Below are positions 27,642 to 36,457 of a stretch of DNA of 64,000 nt, piece by piece. Source of the DNA: Paraurantiacibacter namhicola (GTDB taxonomy: Bacteria > Pseudomonadota > Alphaproteobacteria > Sphingomonadales > Sphingomonadaceae); assembly GCF_001687545.1 (NCBI RefSeq), contig NZ_CP016545.1, forward strand, positions 1,969,001 through 2,033,000, given 5' to 3'. The notes under the pieces were generated by a model. That model did not search any database. It was not told the DNA's origin and saw only the letters and a program-made list of their open reading frames with translations. Made by a program: the position numbers and the translations under genes. Positions within the stretch are counted from its first letter, which is position 1. Every line of letters begins with the position of its first letter.

Positions 27642-30023
27642 TCAGTGAGCGGTCGCCCCGCCCCGGTCCGCCGGCGCAGGCTGGCTGGCAAGGTCGTCCG
27701 CCTCCGTCCACTCGATCGCGGCCGGCAGAGCGACCAGTGCGCGCTCCAGCACCTCGTCGACATGGCTGACGGGCACGATCTCGAGCCCTTCCTTCACATT
27801 GTCCGGAATTTCCGCGAGGTCCTTCTCGTTTTCCTGCGGGATCAGCACGGTCGTGATGCCGCCGCGAAGGGCAGCCAGCAGCTTCTCCTTCAGGCCGCCA
27901 ATCGGCAGCACCCGGCCGCGTAGTGTGACCTCGCCCGTCATCGCCACGTCGGGGCGGACCGCAATGCCCGCCAGCGTGGAGACGATGGAAGTCACCATAC
28001 CGATGCCCGCGCTCGGCCCGTCCTTGGGCACGGCGCCTTCGGGCAGGTGGATGTGGACGTTCTTGCGCTGGAACAGGCTGGGCTTGATGCCATAGGCTGG
28101 CGCGCGCGCTTTCACGAAGCTGAAGGCCGCAGCGATGCTTTCATTCATCACCTCGCCCAGCTTGCCCGTGGTCTTGACCTCGCCCTTGCCCGGCGTGGTA
28201 ACGCTTTCGATGGTCAGCAATTCGCCGCCCACCTCCGTCCAGGCGAGGCCCGTGACGGCGCCGATCTGCGCCTCTTCCTCGCCCATGCCGTGCTTGTGGC
28301 GGCGCACGCCTGCGAAATCCGAGAGGTTCTCCGGCGTGATGGTCACCCCTTCCGTCTCGCCTTCCAGGATGCGGCGCAGCACCTTGCGGCACAGCTTGGC
28401 AATCTCACGCTCCAGCGTGCGGACACCGGCCTCGCGCGTGTAGTAGCGGATGAGGTCGCGCAGGCCGTCTTCCTGCAGCGCGAACTCGCCGTCCTTCAGG
28501 CCGTGGTTCTCGACCTGCTTGGCGACGAGGTGGCGCTGGGCGATCTCGACTTTCTCGTCCTCCGTATACCCTTCCAGCCGGATGATCTCCATCCGGTCCA
28601 GCAGCGGGCGCGGCAGGTCCAGGCTGTTGGCGGTGCACACGAACATGATGTCCGAAAGGTCGATATCGAGTTCGAGGTAGTGATCCTGGAACTTCGCATT
28701 CTGTTCGGGGTCGAGCACCTCCAGCAGCGCGCTGGCGGGATCGCCGCGGAAGTCCTGGCCCAGCTTGTCGATCTCATCGAGCAGGAAGAGCGGGTTAGAC
28801 TTGCCAGCCTTGCGCAGGTTCGTGACGATCTTGCCCGGCAGGCTGCCGATGTAAGTACGGCGGTGGCCACGGATCTCCGCCTCGTCCCGCACGCCGCCAA
28901 GCGACTGGCGCACGAAGGCACGGCCCGTGGCGCGTGCGATGGACTTGCCCAGGCTCGTCTTGCCGACACCGGGCGGGCCGACGAGGCACAGGATCGGGCC
29001 CTTCAGGCGGTTGGTGCGCGCCTGCACGGCAAGGTACTCGATGATGCGGTCCTTCACCTTGTCCAGCGCGTAGTGGTCGGCATCCAGGATTTCCTGCGCC
29101 TTGCCGATATCCTTCTTCAGCTTGCTCTTCTTGCCCCAGGGCAGGCCCAGCAGCACGTCGAGGTAGTTGCGGATGACGGTTGCCTCGGCGCTCATGGGCT
29201 GCATGCCCTTCAGCTTCTTGAGCTCGGCCACGGCCTTGGCGCGGGCTTCCTTGGACAGCTTCGTCTTCTCGATCTTCTCGGCCAGTTCGGCCAGCTCGTC
29301 GCCGTCCTCGCCATCGCCGCCCAGCTCCGTCTGGATCGCCTTCAGCTGCTCATTGAGGTAGTATTCGCGCTGCGTCTTCTCCATCTGCCGCTTCACGCGG
29401 CCGCGGATCTTGCGCTCCACCTGCAGAACGGACAGCTCGCCATCCATCACGGCGGAGACCAGCTCCAGCCGCTTCATCGGGTCCGCTTCGGCCAGGATCT
29501 CCTGCTTCGTCTTCACCTTGGCGTTGATGTTGGCAGCCAGCGTATCGGCCAGCATGCCCGCATCCTCGATCTTGCCGAGTTCGTCGTCCAGCTCGTCGGG
29601 CAGCTTCTTGTCGTGCTTGGCGTATTCGAGGAACTGCTCCAGCGCGCCGCGGATCGCGGCTTCCGCTTCCGGCCCGGTCGCCTCGGTGAAGTCCGGCACA
29701 TCGACCGTGGCAACGACATGGTCGCCCTGCGTCTCCATCGCAGTCACGGTCACGCGGGCCATGCCTTCGACCAGCACGCGCACCGTACCGTCGGGCAGCT
29801 TCAGCATCTGCTGCACCTGCGCGATGACGCCCACGTCGAACAGGTCCTCGCGGCCCGGATCGTCCGTCGCCGGGTCGATCTGAGAGAGGAGCACGATGTC
29901 GCGCTTTGCATCCATCGCCGCTTCCAGCGCAGCCACCGACTTGTCGCGCCCCACGAAGAGGGGGACGACCATGCCGGGGAACACCACGATGTCGCGCAAG
30001 GGGAGGAGGGGGTACTGGCTCAT
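27642..30023 (-). CDS. lon: ATP-dependent protease Lon
   Basis: Lon is a cytoplasmic AAA+ serine protease that degrades misfolded and regulatory proteins. The ATG at 30023 (MSQYPLLPLRDIVVFPG) gives 793 residues; an in-frame ATG three codons upstream at 30032 is an equal alternative. The N-domain, Walker A GPPGVGKTSLGKSIA and the proteolytic PKDGPSAGIGM with its catalytic Ser are intact. Length is typical. A possible heat-shock promoter lies upstream. Confidence 0.97.
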   Translation of the reverse strand: MSQYPLLPLRDIVVFPGMVVPLFVGRDKSVAALEAAMDAKRDIVLLSQIDPATDDPGREDLFDVGVIAQVQQMLKLPDGTVRVLVEGMARVTVTAMETQGDHVVATVDVPDFTEATGPEAEAAIRGALEQFLEYAKHDKKLPDELDDELGKIEDAGMLADTLAANINAKVKTKQEILAEADPMKRLELVSAVMDGELSVLQVERKIRGRVKRQMEKTQREYYLNEQLKAIQTELGGDGEDGDELAELAEKIEKTKLSKEARAKAVAELKKLKGMQPMSAEATVIRNYLDVLLGLPWGKKSKLKKDIGKAQEILDADHYALDKVKDRIIEYLAVQARTNRLKGPILCLVGPPGVGKTSLGKSIARATGRAFVRQSLGGVRDEAEIRGHRRTYIGSLPGKIVTNLRKAGKSNPLFLLDEIDKLGQDFRGDPASALLEVLDPEQNAKFQDHYLELDIDLSDIMFVCTANSLDLPRPLLDRMEIIRLEGYTEDEKVEIAQRHLVAKQVENHGLKDGEFALQEDGLRDLIRYYTREAGVRTLEREIAKLCRKVLRRILEGETEGVTITPENLSDFAGVRRHKHGMGEEEAQIGAVTGLAWTEVGGELLTIESVTTPGKGEVKTTGKLGEVMNESIAAAFSFVKARAPAYGIKPSLFQRKNVHIHLPEGAVPKDGPSAGIGMVTSIVSTLAGIAVRPDVAMTGEVTLRGRVLPIGGLKEKLLAALRGGITTVLIPQENEKDLAEIPDNVKEGLEIVPVSHVDEVLERALVALPAAIEWTEADDLASQPAPADRGGATAH

Positions 30024-30085
30024 GTCATGCATATCCGTCTGGCTGGCAGGCGGCTGTCCGCAGCGCGCCCGCTGTCTTGCACCGG

Positions 30086-30113
30086 ATATGGGGAGCCTGC
30101 CCGCGCCTCGCAA
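30086..30113 (-). promoter_or_regulatory. Possible sigma-32 heat-shock promoter of lon
   Basis: On the minus strand CCCCATAT (30086-30093) resembles the sigma-32 -10 box. It is preceded after 14 bp by TTGCGA (30108-30113) as a weak -35 box. It lies 54-63 bp upstream of the lon start, and lon is a classical heat-shock gene. The match is suggestive only. Confidence 0.35.
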
Positions 30114-30345
30114 TGCGCCACTGCCCGATAGCTGTGGATGCCCTGCCGTTCAGCTTTCGCGGGGCGAAGCTGAAAGGTGTTACAGGTGCTACACAGTCCA
30201 GGGGGCAAAAACCGCAGGGCCGGTTCGAAGGAATGGCAGGGGCGCTGCGAAAGAGGAATTGGGAGGCCATGCCCGGCACGTGCCGCATGCCGTGACGGTA
30301 GGAAAGGCTTGCCGCCCTCCAGCCTCTGCGCCGAACGCGCGGCGC
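30114..30345. other. Lon upstream intergenic region
   Basis: The full gap from lon to the SRPBCC gene is about 310 bp. Apart from the candidate promoter it holds one hairpin-capable sequence (CAGCTTTCGC near 30151 facing GCGAAGCTG). I see no credible gene in it on either strand. Confidence 0.4.
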
Positions 30346-30921
30346 TCAGTCGCCTGGAAATTTCTTCTGTAGCTGCTGGAATGACCAGGCGTTGCCGACC
30401 TTGAAGAACTCGATCAGCTTCAAGGATTCCTCATCCGATCCGTAGCCGATCCCATGGACGGTCACCCGCGTCTGGTTTTCCGACACCTGCTCGAACTCGA
30501 AAACGGATGTCAGCCGGTCCATCGTTTCGCGCGCCGCGAACCCTGCCGGTGCCTGCACATTTTTCAAAACAAGCATGCGTTCGGGCACGAAGGCGACGAT
30601 CTGGTTCTTGATATTGGCCGGATCGCCGATCGTCAGGCTTTCACCGTAACTGGATTCCATCATGCCGCCGATGCGCAGGTCGATCTTCACGTGCGGCACG
30701 GCCCAGGACGAATAGCCTTCCTCCGTCACGAAAGCAGCCCAAACGTCGGCGACCGGCGCATCCACGATAACCGACTGCGTCAGCGTCTTGTGATCGCCAT
30801 CCTCTGACACCACCATTTCGATGGGCTCGTCGAGGGCAAGAGCGGGAGCAGCGGGAACAGCCGCCGCCAGTGTGAACGCCAGTGCTGAACACAAGACGGT
30901 GCGGGCGGTGTGCCTGGGCAT
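30346..30921 (-). CDS. Secreted SRPBCC-fold protein
   Basis: The ATG at 30921 (MPRHTARTVLCSALAF) gives 191 residues with a signal peptide ending near APALA. The mature protein has the START/SRPBCC pattern: VDAPVADVWAAFVTEEGYSSW at the start, FVPERMLVLKN in the middle and a C-terminal helix. It resembles polyketide cyclase or AHSA1-type ligand-binding proteins, here exported. Ligand and role are unknown. It stands between lon and ybaB on the same strand. Confidence 0.82.
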   Translation of the reverse strand: MPRHTARTVLCSALAFTLAAAVPAAPALALDEPIEMVVSEDGDHKTLTQSVIVDAPVADVWAAFVTEEGYSSWAVPHVKIDLRIGGMMESSYGESLTIGDPANIKNQIVAFVPERMLVLKNVQAPAGFAARETMDRLTSVFEFEQVSENQTRVTVHGIGYGSDEESLKLIEFFKVGNAWSFQQLQKKFPGD

Positions 30922-30944
30922 TCCAGCTCTCCTCTTTTTTTCCA

Positions 30945-31292
30945 CTATCCCATGCCGGGGAAGTTGAAGCCCGGCGGCAGGCCCATGCCGGACTGGATTT
31001 CCTGCATCTGGTCGTTTGCCGCCCGGTCCGCCTTGCCGCGCGCGTCGTTGAAGGCGGCGGTCACAAGGTCTTCCAGCACCTGCTTTTCTTCCAGCTTCAT
31101 CAGGCTGTCATCGATGGAAACGCCCAGGATGCGGCCCTTGGCGGAGCAGCGGATCTTGACCAGCCCGCCGCCGGCGGCGCCTTCCACCTCGATGGTGTCC
31201 AGCTTCACCTGCGCATCGTTCATCTGCTTCTGGATGCGCTCTGCCGCTTCCTGCGCGGCCTTCATCATTTCTTCCATGTTTTCCATCGTCAT
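30945..31292 (-). CDS. ybaB: YbaB/EbfC nucleoid-associated protein
   Basis: YbaB is a small dimeric DNA-binding protein. The 115-residue sequence opens with MENMEEMMKAAQEAAERIQ and has the family segment GGGLVKIRCSAKGRILGVSIDD. It lies 5 bp downstream of dnaX, the usual bacterial pairing, which has led to suggestions of a recombination or repair role. Confidence 0.95.
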   Translation of the reverse strand: MTMENMEEMMKAAQEAAERIQKQMNDAQVKLDTIEVEGAAGGGLVKIRCSAKGRILGVSIDDSLMKLEEKQVLEDLVTAAFNDARGKADRAANDQMQEIQSGMGLPPGFNFPGMG

Positions 31293-31297
31293 GCTCC

Positions 31298-33175
31298 TCA
31301 GGCGCGTCGGCTCCAGCCCTGCCCTGCAGCGGCGGCCGGCGCGTTGTCTTCGATCAGTTCGGCATCGGGGAAAGCTGCGAAGGCGGCCTTCACCATCGGG
31401 TCGTTACGCAGCCTATCGGCCTCTGCCTGCCGCGCCGCATCGGCCTGTTCGACCAGCGTAGGCGACCCTTCGGCGGAGGACTTCTCCACCGTCCAGGGCT
31501 GGCCGGTCGCAGCCTTCAGGCCTTCGCGCACGGGCTTAAGGATATCGTCGTCGAAACCGTGGGGCTGCGCATAGACCAGGCGGCCGGGCGCCAGTTCCAC
31601 CACGCGCACCTGCATTTCCAGCATGCTGGCCAGCGACATCGCGCCATTGACGCCGGAATCGCGCACAGTGGCCACCAGCTGCGCCCAATCGAGGGCGGCG
31701 GCGGGTGCAGAGCCGCCAGCAGGGGCCGCGCCAGCCGCGCCCGGTGCAGGCGCATTGGCGGCCAGCTCTTCCAGCTTCTTCACCAGGCTGCCCGGGTCCG
31801 GCATGTCGGACGCATGCAGCACGCGCAGCAGCGCCATCTGCGCGCTGACCAGCGGATCGGGCGCGCCCTTTACCTCGTCATAGCCTTTCAGCAGCAGCTG
31901 CCACAGGCGGTGGACCTGCGCTGCCGTCAGCTGCCCGGCCCAGCCCTCGATATCCTTGCGCTCTTCCAGCGTGGGCGCATCGGATTCGCCGCCGCCCACC
32001 TGTGTCAGAGCGATGCGGTGCGCCAGTTCCATGGCGGCGCGCAGCAGGGCGAGCGGCTCCACCCCCAGCGCATATTGCTTGTCCACTTCGGCAAGCAGCC
32101 CCTGCGGATCGCCTTCCAGCAGGCAGGCGAACAGGCGGCGTTGCGCCCCCTTGTCAGCCAGGCCCAGCATGTCGCGGACCTTTTCTGCAGTGACCTTGCC
32201 TCCGCCTTCCATGTCCGCATGGGCGATGGCCTGGTCCAGGATGGAAAGCCCGTCGCGCACGCTGCCCTCGGCCGCGGCAGCAATCATCGCCAGCGCCTCG
32301 TCCTCGGCCTCCACGTCCTCCTGCCGGCAGATGCTGGCAAAATGCTGCTGCAGCATGTCGGCCGGGATGCGGCGCAGGTCAAAGCGCTGCGTGCGGCTGA
32401 GCACCGTGACGGGCAGCTTGTCCACTTCCGTGGTGGCGAACAGGAATTTCACATGCGCGGGCGGCTCCTCCAGCGTCTTCAACATGGCGTTGAAGGCGTT
32501 GCGGCTGAGCATGTGGACTTCGTCGATGATGTAGATCTTGTAGCGCGCGGAGACAGAGGCGTAGCGCACCGCCTCGATGATATCGCGCATGTCGTCCACG
32601 CCGGTATGGCTGGCGGCGTCCATCTCGATCACGTCGATATGGCGGCCTTCCGCGATGGCCGTACAGGGTTCGCACTGGCCGCACGGATCGATGGTCGGCC
32701 CGCCCTGCCCGTCAGGCCCGACGCAATTGAGCGCCTTGGCGATGAGGCGCGCGGTGGAGGTCTTCCCCACCCCGCGCACGCCGGTCATCAGGAAGGCATG
32801 GGCCAGCCGGTCACGCTCGATCGCATTGCCCAGCGTGCGGACCATGGCGTCCTGCCCGATCAGCTCGCTGAAGGTCTGCGGGCGGTACTTGCGGGCGAGC
32901 ACGCGGTAAGGCTGCGCGGCATCGGGCTTGGGCGCAGGCTTGGATGTGACTTGGGGCTGCGGCGCGGCGGCGGCGGGCTGCCGGGCTTCGGCCTGCTCTG
33001 CCGGTGCGGGTTCGGCTTCAGGTGTGGGTTCGGGAGCGGGCGCTGCTGCGGGCTGCGGCTCACCGAACATCGAATCCTGGCCGGCCGCTTCAAGCTCGGC
33101 CGCGCTCGGCTTCGCTTCCTCGTCGGGCTCGGTCGCCCATGGCAGGCCGTCAGTGTTGTCCGGTGAATCACCCAT
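31298..33175 (-). CDS. dnaX: DNA polymerase III subunits tau/gamma
   Basis: DnaX is the clamp-loader ATPase of the replicative polymerase. The 625-residue protein has an Ala/Pro/Glu-rich N-terminal extension of about 80 residues before the AAA+ core VLARKYRPQTFSELIGQDAM. Walker A is GVRGVGKTSTARLIAKALNC, followed by zinc cysteines in DPCGQCEPC. The SRPBCC-unrelated C-terminal part carries the tau region. The extension before the core is longer than in E. coli. ybaB follows immediately. Confidence 0.96.
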   Translation of the reverse strand: MGDSPDNTDGLPWATEPDEEAKPSAAELEAAGQDSMFGEPQPAAAPAPEPTPEAEPAPAEQAEARQPAAAAPQPQVTSKPAPKPDAAQPYRVLARKYRPQTFSELIGQDAMVRTLGNAIERDRLAHAFLMTGVRGVGKTSTARLIAKALNCVGPDGQGGPTIDPCGQCEPCTAIAEGRHIDVIEMDAASHTGVDDMRDIIEAVRYASVSARYKIYIIDEVHMLSRNAFNAMLKTLEEPPAHVKFLFATTEVDKLPVTVLSRTQRFDLRRIPADMLQQHFASICRQEDVEAEDEALAMIAAAAEGSVRDGLSILDQAIAHADMEGGGKVTAEKVRDMLGLADKGAQRRLFACLLEGDPQGLLAEVDKQYALGVEPLALLRAAMELAHRIALTQVGGGESDAPTLEERKDIEGWAGQLTAAQVHRLWQLLLKGYDEVKGAPDPLVSAQMALLRVLHASDMPDPGSLVKKLEELAANAPAPGAAGAAPAGGSAPAAALDWAQLVATVRDSGVNGAMSLASMLEMQVRVVELAPGRLVYAQPHGFDDDILKPVREGLKAATGQPWTVEKSSAEGSPTLVEQADAARQAEADRLRNDPMVKAAFAAFPDAELIEDNAPAAAAGQGWSRRA

Positions 33176-33249
33176 GCATGATTAGGTAGGGGCTTGCCGC
33201 CCGCTTGTCATGCCGGGAGCAACCAAATCTGCACATGGAATGGAAAAGG

Positions 33250-33340
33250 AGCCGGGCGACCCGCCGCAATCCACCTGGGCTGCTGCCTTCCGGCCCTGAC
33301 CCGGTGAGCGAACGCAAACGTCCACCCGACTCCCGGGCGG
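33250..33340 (-). ncRNA. ffs: Signal recognition particle 4.5S RNA
   Basis: On the minus strand the region carries GGTCAGGGCCGGAAGGCAGC, which matches the conserved SRP RNA apical domain (the GGAA tetraloop and asymmetric loop bound by Ffh). GC-rich flanks on each side can pair as the long helix, and the RNA is followed by CTCCTTTTCC. It lies upstream of dnaX on the same strand, a known position for ffs. Ends are approximate to about 5 nt. Confidence 0.88.
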
Positions 33341-33394
33341 CCATATGGCGTGGGTTGCGGCGAATTTCAAGCGCCTGCGCGTGGTGGCAGCCGA

Positions 33395-33673
33395 TTACCG
33401 GAAGTTGTCGGCGTAGGCCTGCAGCTTCAGCGTCTTCGGCGGCACGGCGTGCACGCGGGCGCTGATGCCGTGCTTTTCGGCATAGGCCTGCGCGGCGGCG
33501 CAATCGGGAAATTTCAGCTGCACCTGCGCCTGCGTATCGCCGCTGCCGGACCAGCCCATCAGCGGATCGGCCTTCTTGGCCTCCGCCGGATCGAATTCCA
33601 GGATCCACTGGTCGACCAGCGCCTTGCCAGACTGCATCGCGGATTTCGGGCGTTTGTAGATACGGGCCTGCAT
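33395..33673 (-). CDS. NDUFS4-like accessory subunit of respiratory complex I
   Basis: The ATG at 33673 (MQARIYKRPKSAMQSG) gives 92 residues. ARIYKRPKSAMQSGK and WILEFDPAEAKKADPLMGWSGSGDT match the ETC complex I subunit domain found in mitochondrial NDUFS4 and in alphaproteobacterial complex I. It is expected to sit on the peripheral arm of NADH:ubiquinone oxidoreductase in the cytoplasm. It is unlinked to an nuo operon here, which is usual. Confidence 0.9.
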   Translation of the reverse strand: MQARIYKRPKSAMQSGKALVDQWILEFDPAEAKKADPLMGWSGSGDTQAQVQLKFPDCAAAQAYAEKHGISARVHAVPPKTLKLQAYADNFR

Positions 33674-33835
33674 GGGGGCCTCCTTAATGCGAAATCCTGA
33701 CAGCCTCAATGCTAAACCATCGGTCGGCATAGCCGACCGCAAGGGCGACTGCCCGCCCGGAGCCGCCCCATAGCGAAGCGGAGGGAAAGCGGCGAGGATA
33801 GCCAAGCGGGCGGACGCCGGCGCCGGCGCTTGAGG

Positions 33836-36349
33836 CTAACGATTAAACGCGTTCTTTGTCTTCAAACTGGGCTTTTCGGTCCAGGGTTCCTCGGGCCAGC
33901 GGTGCTTGGGATACCGGCCCTTCATGTCTTTCGCGACATCGGCCCAGCTGCCGCGCCAAAAGCCGGGCAGGTCGCGCGTCGTCTGGATGGGGCGGCCGGC
34001 GGGGCTGGTGAGCTTGAGGAGCAGCGGCGTGTCGCCGACCATTGGATGCCGGTCCAGCCCGAACAGGGCCTGCACGCGCACCTCCACGGCTGGAGCGTCC
34101 GGCCCAGTGTAGTCGATCGCATGTGTCGTGCCGGCCGGGCTGGTGAATTCGGGCGGTGCGGCGCGGTCCAGCCGCTGGCGCGTGTCCCAGTCGACCAGGC
34201 CCAGCAGCGCATCGACCACCTTGCCGCGCGGCACCTTCAGGTCTCGGCGGCCATGCAGCAGCGGGGCGAGCCATGTGGCGGCACTCGCGCGCAGGGCCTC
34301 GTCCGAAAGCTCGGCAATCCCTGCAAAGCGCGCGCGGGCGGCGAGGTCTGCCGGGACGATTGCCGACAGCTTTTCCCCGGACTTATCCAGAGCCTTGTCC
34401 ACAAGAGCCTGCGCGATATGCTCCTCGTCCGGCTCGGGGTCCGGCCCGCTCGCCAGGGTAATGGCGCCGAGACGGCTCTCGAGACGCGGTTCGGCGCGGT
34501 CGCCCGTCCATTTGAGCGCGGTGCGCCGCTCTGTGCGGTGGGCCAGATGCGCGTCGATATCGCCGCGCTCCAGCGGCAGCGCTGCGGTGATCCGCGCGCC
34601 CTTCGCATTACCGGTGGCATCGCCGATGACAAGCCATTCCTGCGCCCCAATCGGGCTCGCCGGATCGAGCGCATAACCACGCCCGCCAGCCGACAGCCAG
34701 ATTTCGCCGGACGGATCACGGCGGCGCGCGATATTGTCCGGCAGCGCGAGGGCGAGGAGGATGGCGGGTGGGACTTGCCCCAGCTCCGCTCGTCCTGAGC
34801 CTGTCGAAGGGCGAATTGGGTTGGCGCTTTTCAACCCTGCTTCGACAGGCTCAGCATGAGCGGAGTACTGCCTTTCAGCCCGCTTTGCCCAGCCCTGCGC
34901 CAGCTTGCGGCTCGCAGCGGCTCGAGGGGAGCGGTCGCCCTCCCAGCGTTGCAGGCGCTGCGCCAGGTCCTCGCCGCGCCCGCCGAGGCCGCGCTCCTGC
35001 AGCAGCAGCGCCAGTTTCGCCGCCAATTCCGCCTGCCCGCGCGCGGCCCCGTGGAGCAGCATGGCAGCCTGCCAAGGCCCCATCGGCAGGGCCGCCACCT
35101 GCTTGCCGAACTCGGTCACGATCCACCGCTCATCCTGAGCCTGTCGAAGGAGCGCGCCGAGCGCCGCCAGCCGCTGCCGCGCCGTGGCCACGGCAGGCGC
35201 CGGTGGCGGATCGAGGAAGGCAAGGCTCGCCGGGTCCGCCACGCCCCAGCTTGCGAGACTCAGGACCAGCGGCGCCAAATCGGCGGTGAGCATTTCCGGC
35301 GGGTCGAATTCGGGCCGCCCGGCATGGCCGCCCTCCTCCCACAGGCGATAGGCGACACCCGGCCCGGTACGCGCCGCACGCCCTGCCCGCTGCGCCGCCG
35401 CGGCACGGCTTGCGCGTGTGGTGATCAGGTGCGTGGTGCCGGCCGCCAAGTCGAACTCCGCGCGCCGCGAAAGCCCGCTGTCGACCACGACGGAGACGCC
35501 CTCCAGCGTGATGGAGGTCTCCGCAATGGCCGTTGCCAGCACGATGCGCCGCCGCCCTTCGCCATCGCGGCGGATGGCCGCGCGCTGCTGGGCAGGCTGG
35601 ACCTGTCCGTGCAGCGGCAGGATCGGCGCTTGGGGCAGCCGCGCTTCCAGCCGCTCGCGCACCCGCTCGATCTCGCCGACGCCGGGCAGGAAGGCGAGAA
35701 TGTCGCCCTCCTCCTCGCGCCAGGCTCGCAGCACGGCGCTCGCCATGGCGTCCTCTATGCGCTTTTCCGGACTGGAACCGAGCCATTCCACGTGCAGGTC
35801 ATGCGCCCTTCCCTCGCTCTCGATAACAGGCGTGCCCTTTCCCAGCAGCCGCGCGAACCGGGCGCCATCGATCGTCGCGCTCATCACCAGAACGCGCAAG
35901 TCTTCACGCAGGACAGACTGGCTCTCAAGCGCCAGCGCAAGGCCGAGATCACTGTCGAGATGCCGCTCATGCGCCTCGTCGAACAGGACTGCGGAGATGC
36001 CTGCAAGCTCCTGATCGGAAAGGATTTGCGAGACAAAGATCGCCTCGGTCACCACCAGGATACGCGTCTTCGCGCTGCGTTTCGCATCCAGCCGGGTGAG
36101 ATAGCCGACGGTTTCGCCCGGCTTCTCGCCCAGCATCTGGGCCATCCGCTCTGCCGCAGCGCGCGCAGCCACGCGGCGGGGGCTGGTGAGGATGATGGTG
36201 CCGCTGCACCACGGCTCGTCCAGCAGCGCAGGCGCGACCGCGGTGGTCTTGCCCGCCCCCGGCGGCGCAACCAGCACCGCACCCGGCCGCTCGCGCAGGG
36301 CGGCGAGCAGGTCCGGCAAGACGGCGTGGATGGGGAGTTGGTCGGGCAC
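33836..36349 (-). CDS. hrpB: ATP-dependent RNA helicase HrpB with in-frame REP inserts
   Basis: HrpB is a DEAH-box helicase. The 837-residue protein has VAPPGAGKTTAVAP (residues 27-40), LFDEAHERHLDSD and the C-terminal HrpB domain ending near WTEKPSLKTKNAFNR. Two family-1 REP sequences are embedded in frame. One full pair (34786-34863) encodes SAHAEPVEAGLKSANPIR followed by PSTGSGRAE. A single arm (35127-35150) encodes LLRQAQDER. Neither shifts the frame, and the helicase core motifs are upstream and intact. HrpB is usually non-essential. Confidence 0.92.
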   Translation of the reverse strand: MPDQLPIHAVLPDLLAALRERPGAVLVAPPGAGKTTAVAPALLDEPWCSGTIILTSPRRVAARAAAERMAQMLGEKPGETVGYLTRLDAKRSAKTRILVVTEAIFVSQILSDQELAGISAVLFDEAHERHLDSDLGLALALESQSVLREDLRVLVMSATIDGARFARLLGKGTPVIESEGRAHDLHVEWLGSSPEKRIEDAMASAVLRAWREEEGDILAFLPGVGEIERVRERLEARLPQAPILPLHGQVQPAQQRAAIRRDGEGRRRIVLATAIAETSITLEGVSVVVDSGLSRRAEFDLAAGTTHLITTRASRAAAAQRAGRAARTGPGVAYRLWEEGGHAGRPEFDPPEMLTADLAPLVLSLASWGVADPASLAFLDPPPAPAVATARQRLAALGALLRQAQDERWIVTEFGKQVAALPMGPWQAAMLLHGAARGQAELAAKLALLLQERGLGGRGEDLAQRLQRWEGDRSPRAAASRKLAQGWAKRAERQYSAHAEPVEAGLKSANPIRPSTGSGRAELGQVPPAILLALALPDNIARRRDPSGEIWLSAGGRGYALDPASPIGAQEWLVIGDATGNAKGARITAALPLERGDIDAHLAHRTERRTALKWTGDRAEPRLESRLGAITLASGPDPEPDEEHIAQALVDKALDKSGEKLSAIVPADLAARARFAGIAELSDEALRASAATWLAPLLHGRRDLKVPRGKVVDALLGLVDWDTRQRLDRAAPPEFTSPAGTTHAIDYTGPDAPAVEVRVQALFGLDRHPMVGDTPLLLKLTSPAGRPIQTTRDLPGFWRGSWADVAKDMKGRYPKHRWPEEPWTEKPSLKTKNAFNR
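34786..34863. repeat. REP-like inverted repeat pair, family 1 (copy C), inside hrpB
   Basis: Arms at 34786-34809 and 34840-34863 match copies A and B. It lies fully inside the hrpB reading frame and is translated. The core is GCTCGTCCTGAGCCTGTCG on the left arm. Confidence 0.9.
35127..35150. repeat. Single REP-like arm, family 1 (copy D), inside hrpB
   Basis: One 24-bp arm with core GCTCATCCTGAGCCTGTCG, without a facing partner nearby. It is translated within HrpB as part of LLRQAQDERW. Confidence 0.85.
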
Positions 36350-36371
36350 GATGGTGAGCCCTAATCCATTT

Positions 36372-36449
36372 CGTCATCCCAGGCTAAGCTGGGATCTGTT
36401 TCGGAAGGAGCGCAAGCGGCTAGAGATCCCAGCCTTCGCTGGGATGACG
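36372..36449. repeat. REP-like inverted repeat pair, family 2
   Basis: Arms at 36372-36397 and 36424-36449 both contain CGTCATCCCAG and CTGGGATCT (as complements), each arm itself being palindromic. This differs from family 1. It fills the gap between hrpB and the prenyl synthase gene and occurs once in the window. Confidence 0.85.
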
Positions 36450-36457
36450 GGTGTTTT

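Noticed and set aside
28047-30131. A 694-codon open frame antisense to lon
   Set aside because: It is a high-GC mirror frame over a well-supported lon gene and has no recognisable domain or start signal.
31559-33166. A 535-codon frame antisense to dnaX
   Set aside because: Shadow frame; dnaX motifs on the other strand are intact.
34856-36364. A 502-codon frame antisense to hrpB
   Set aside because: Shadow frame with no recognisable domain.
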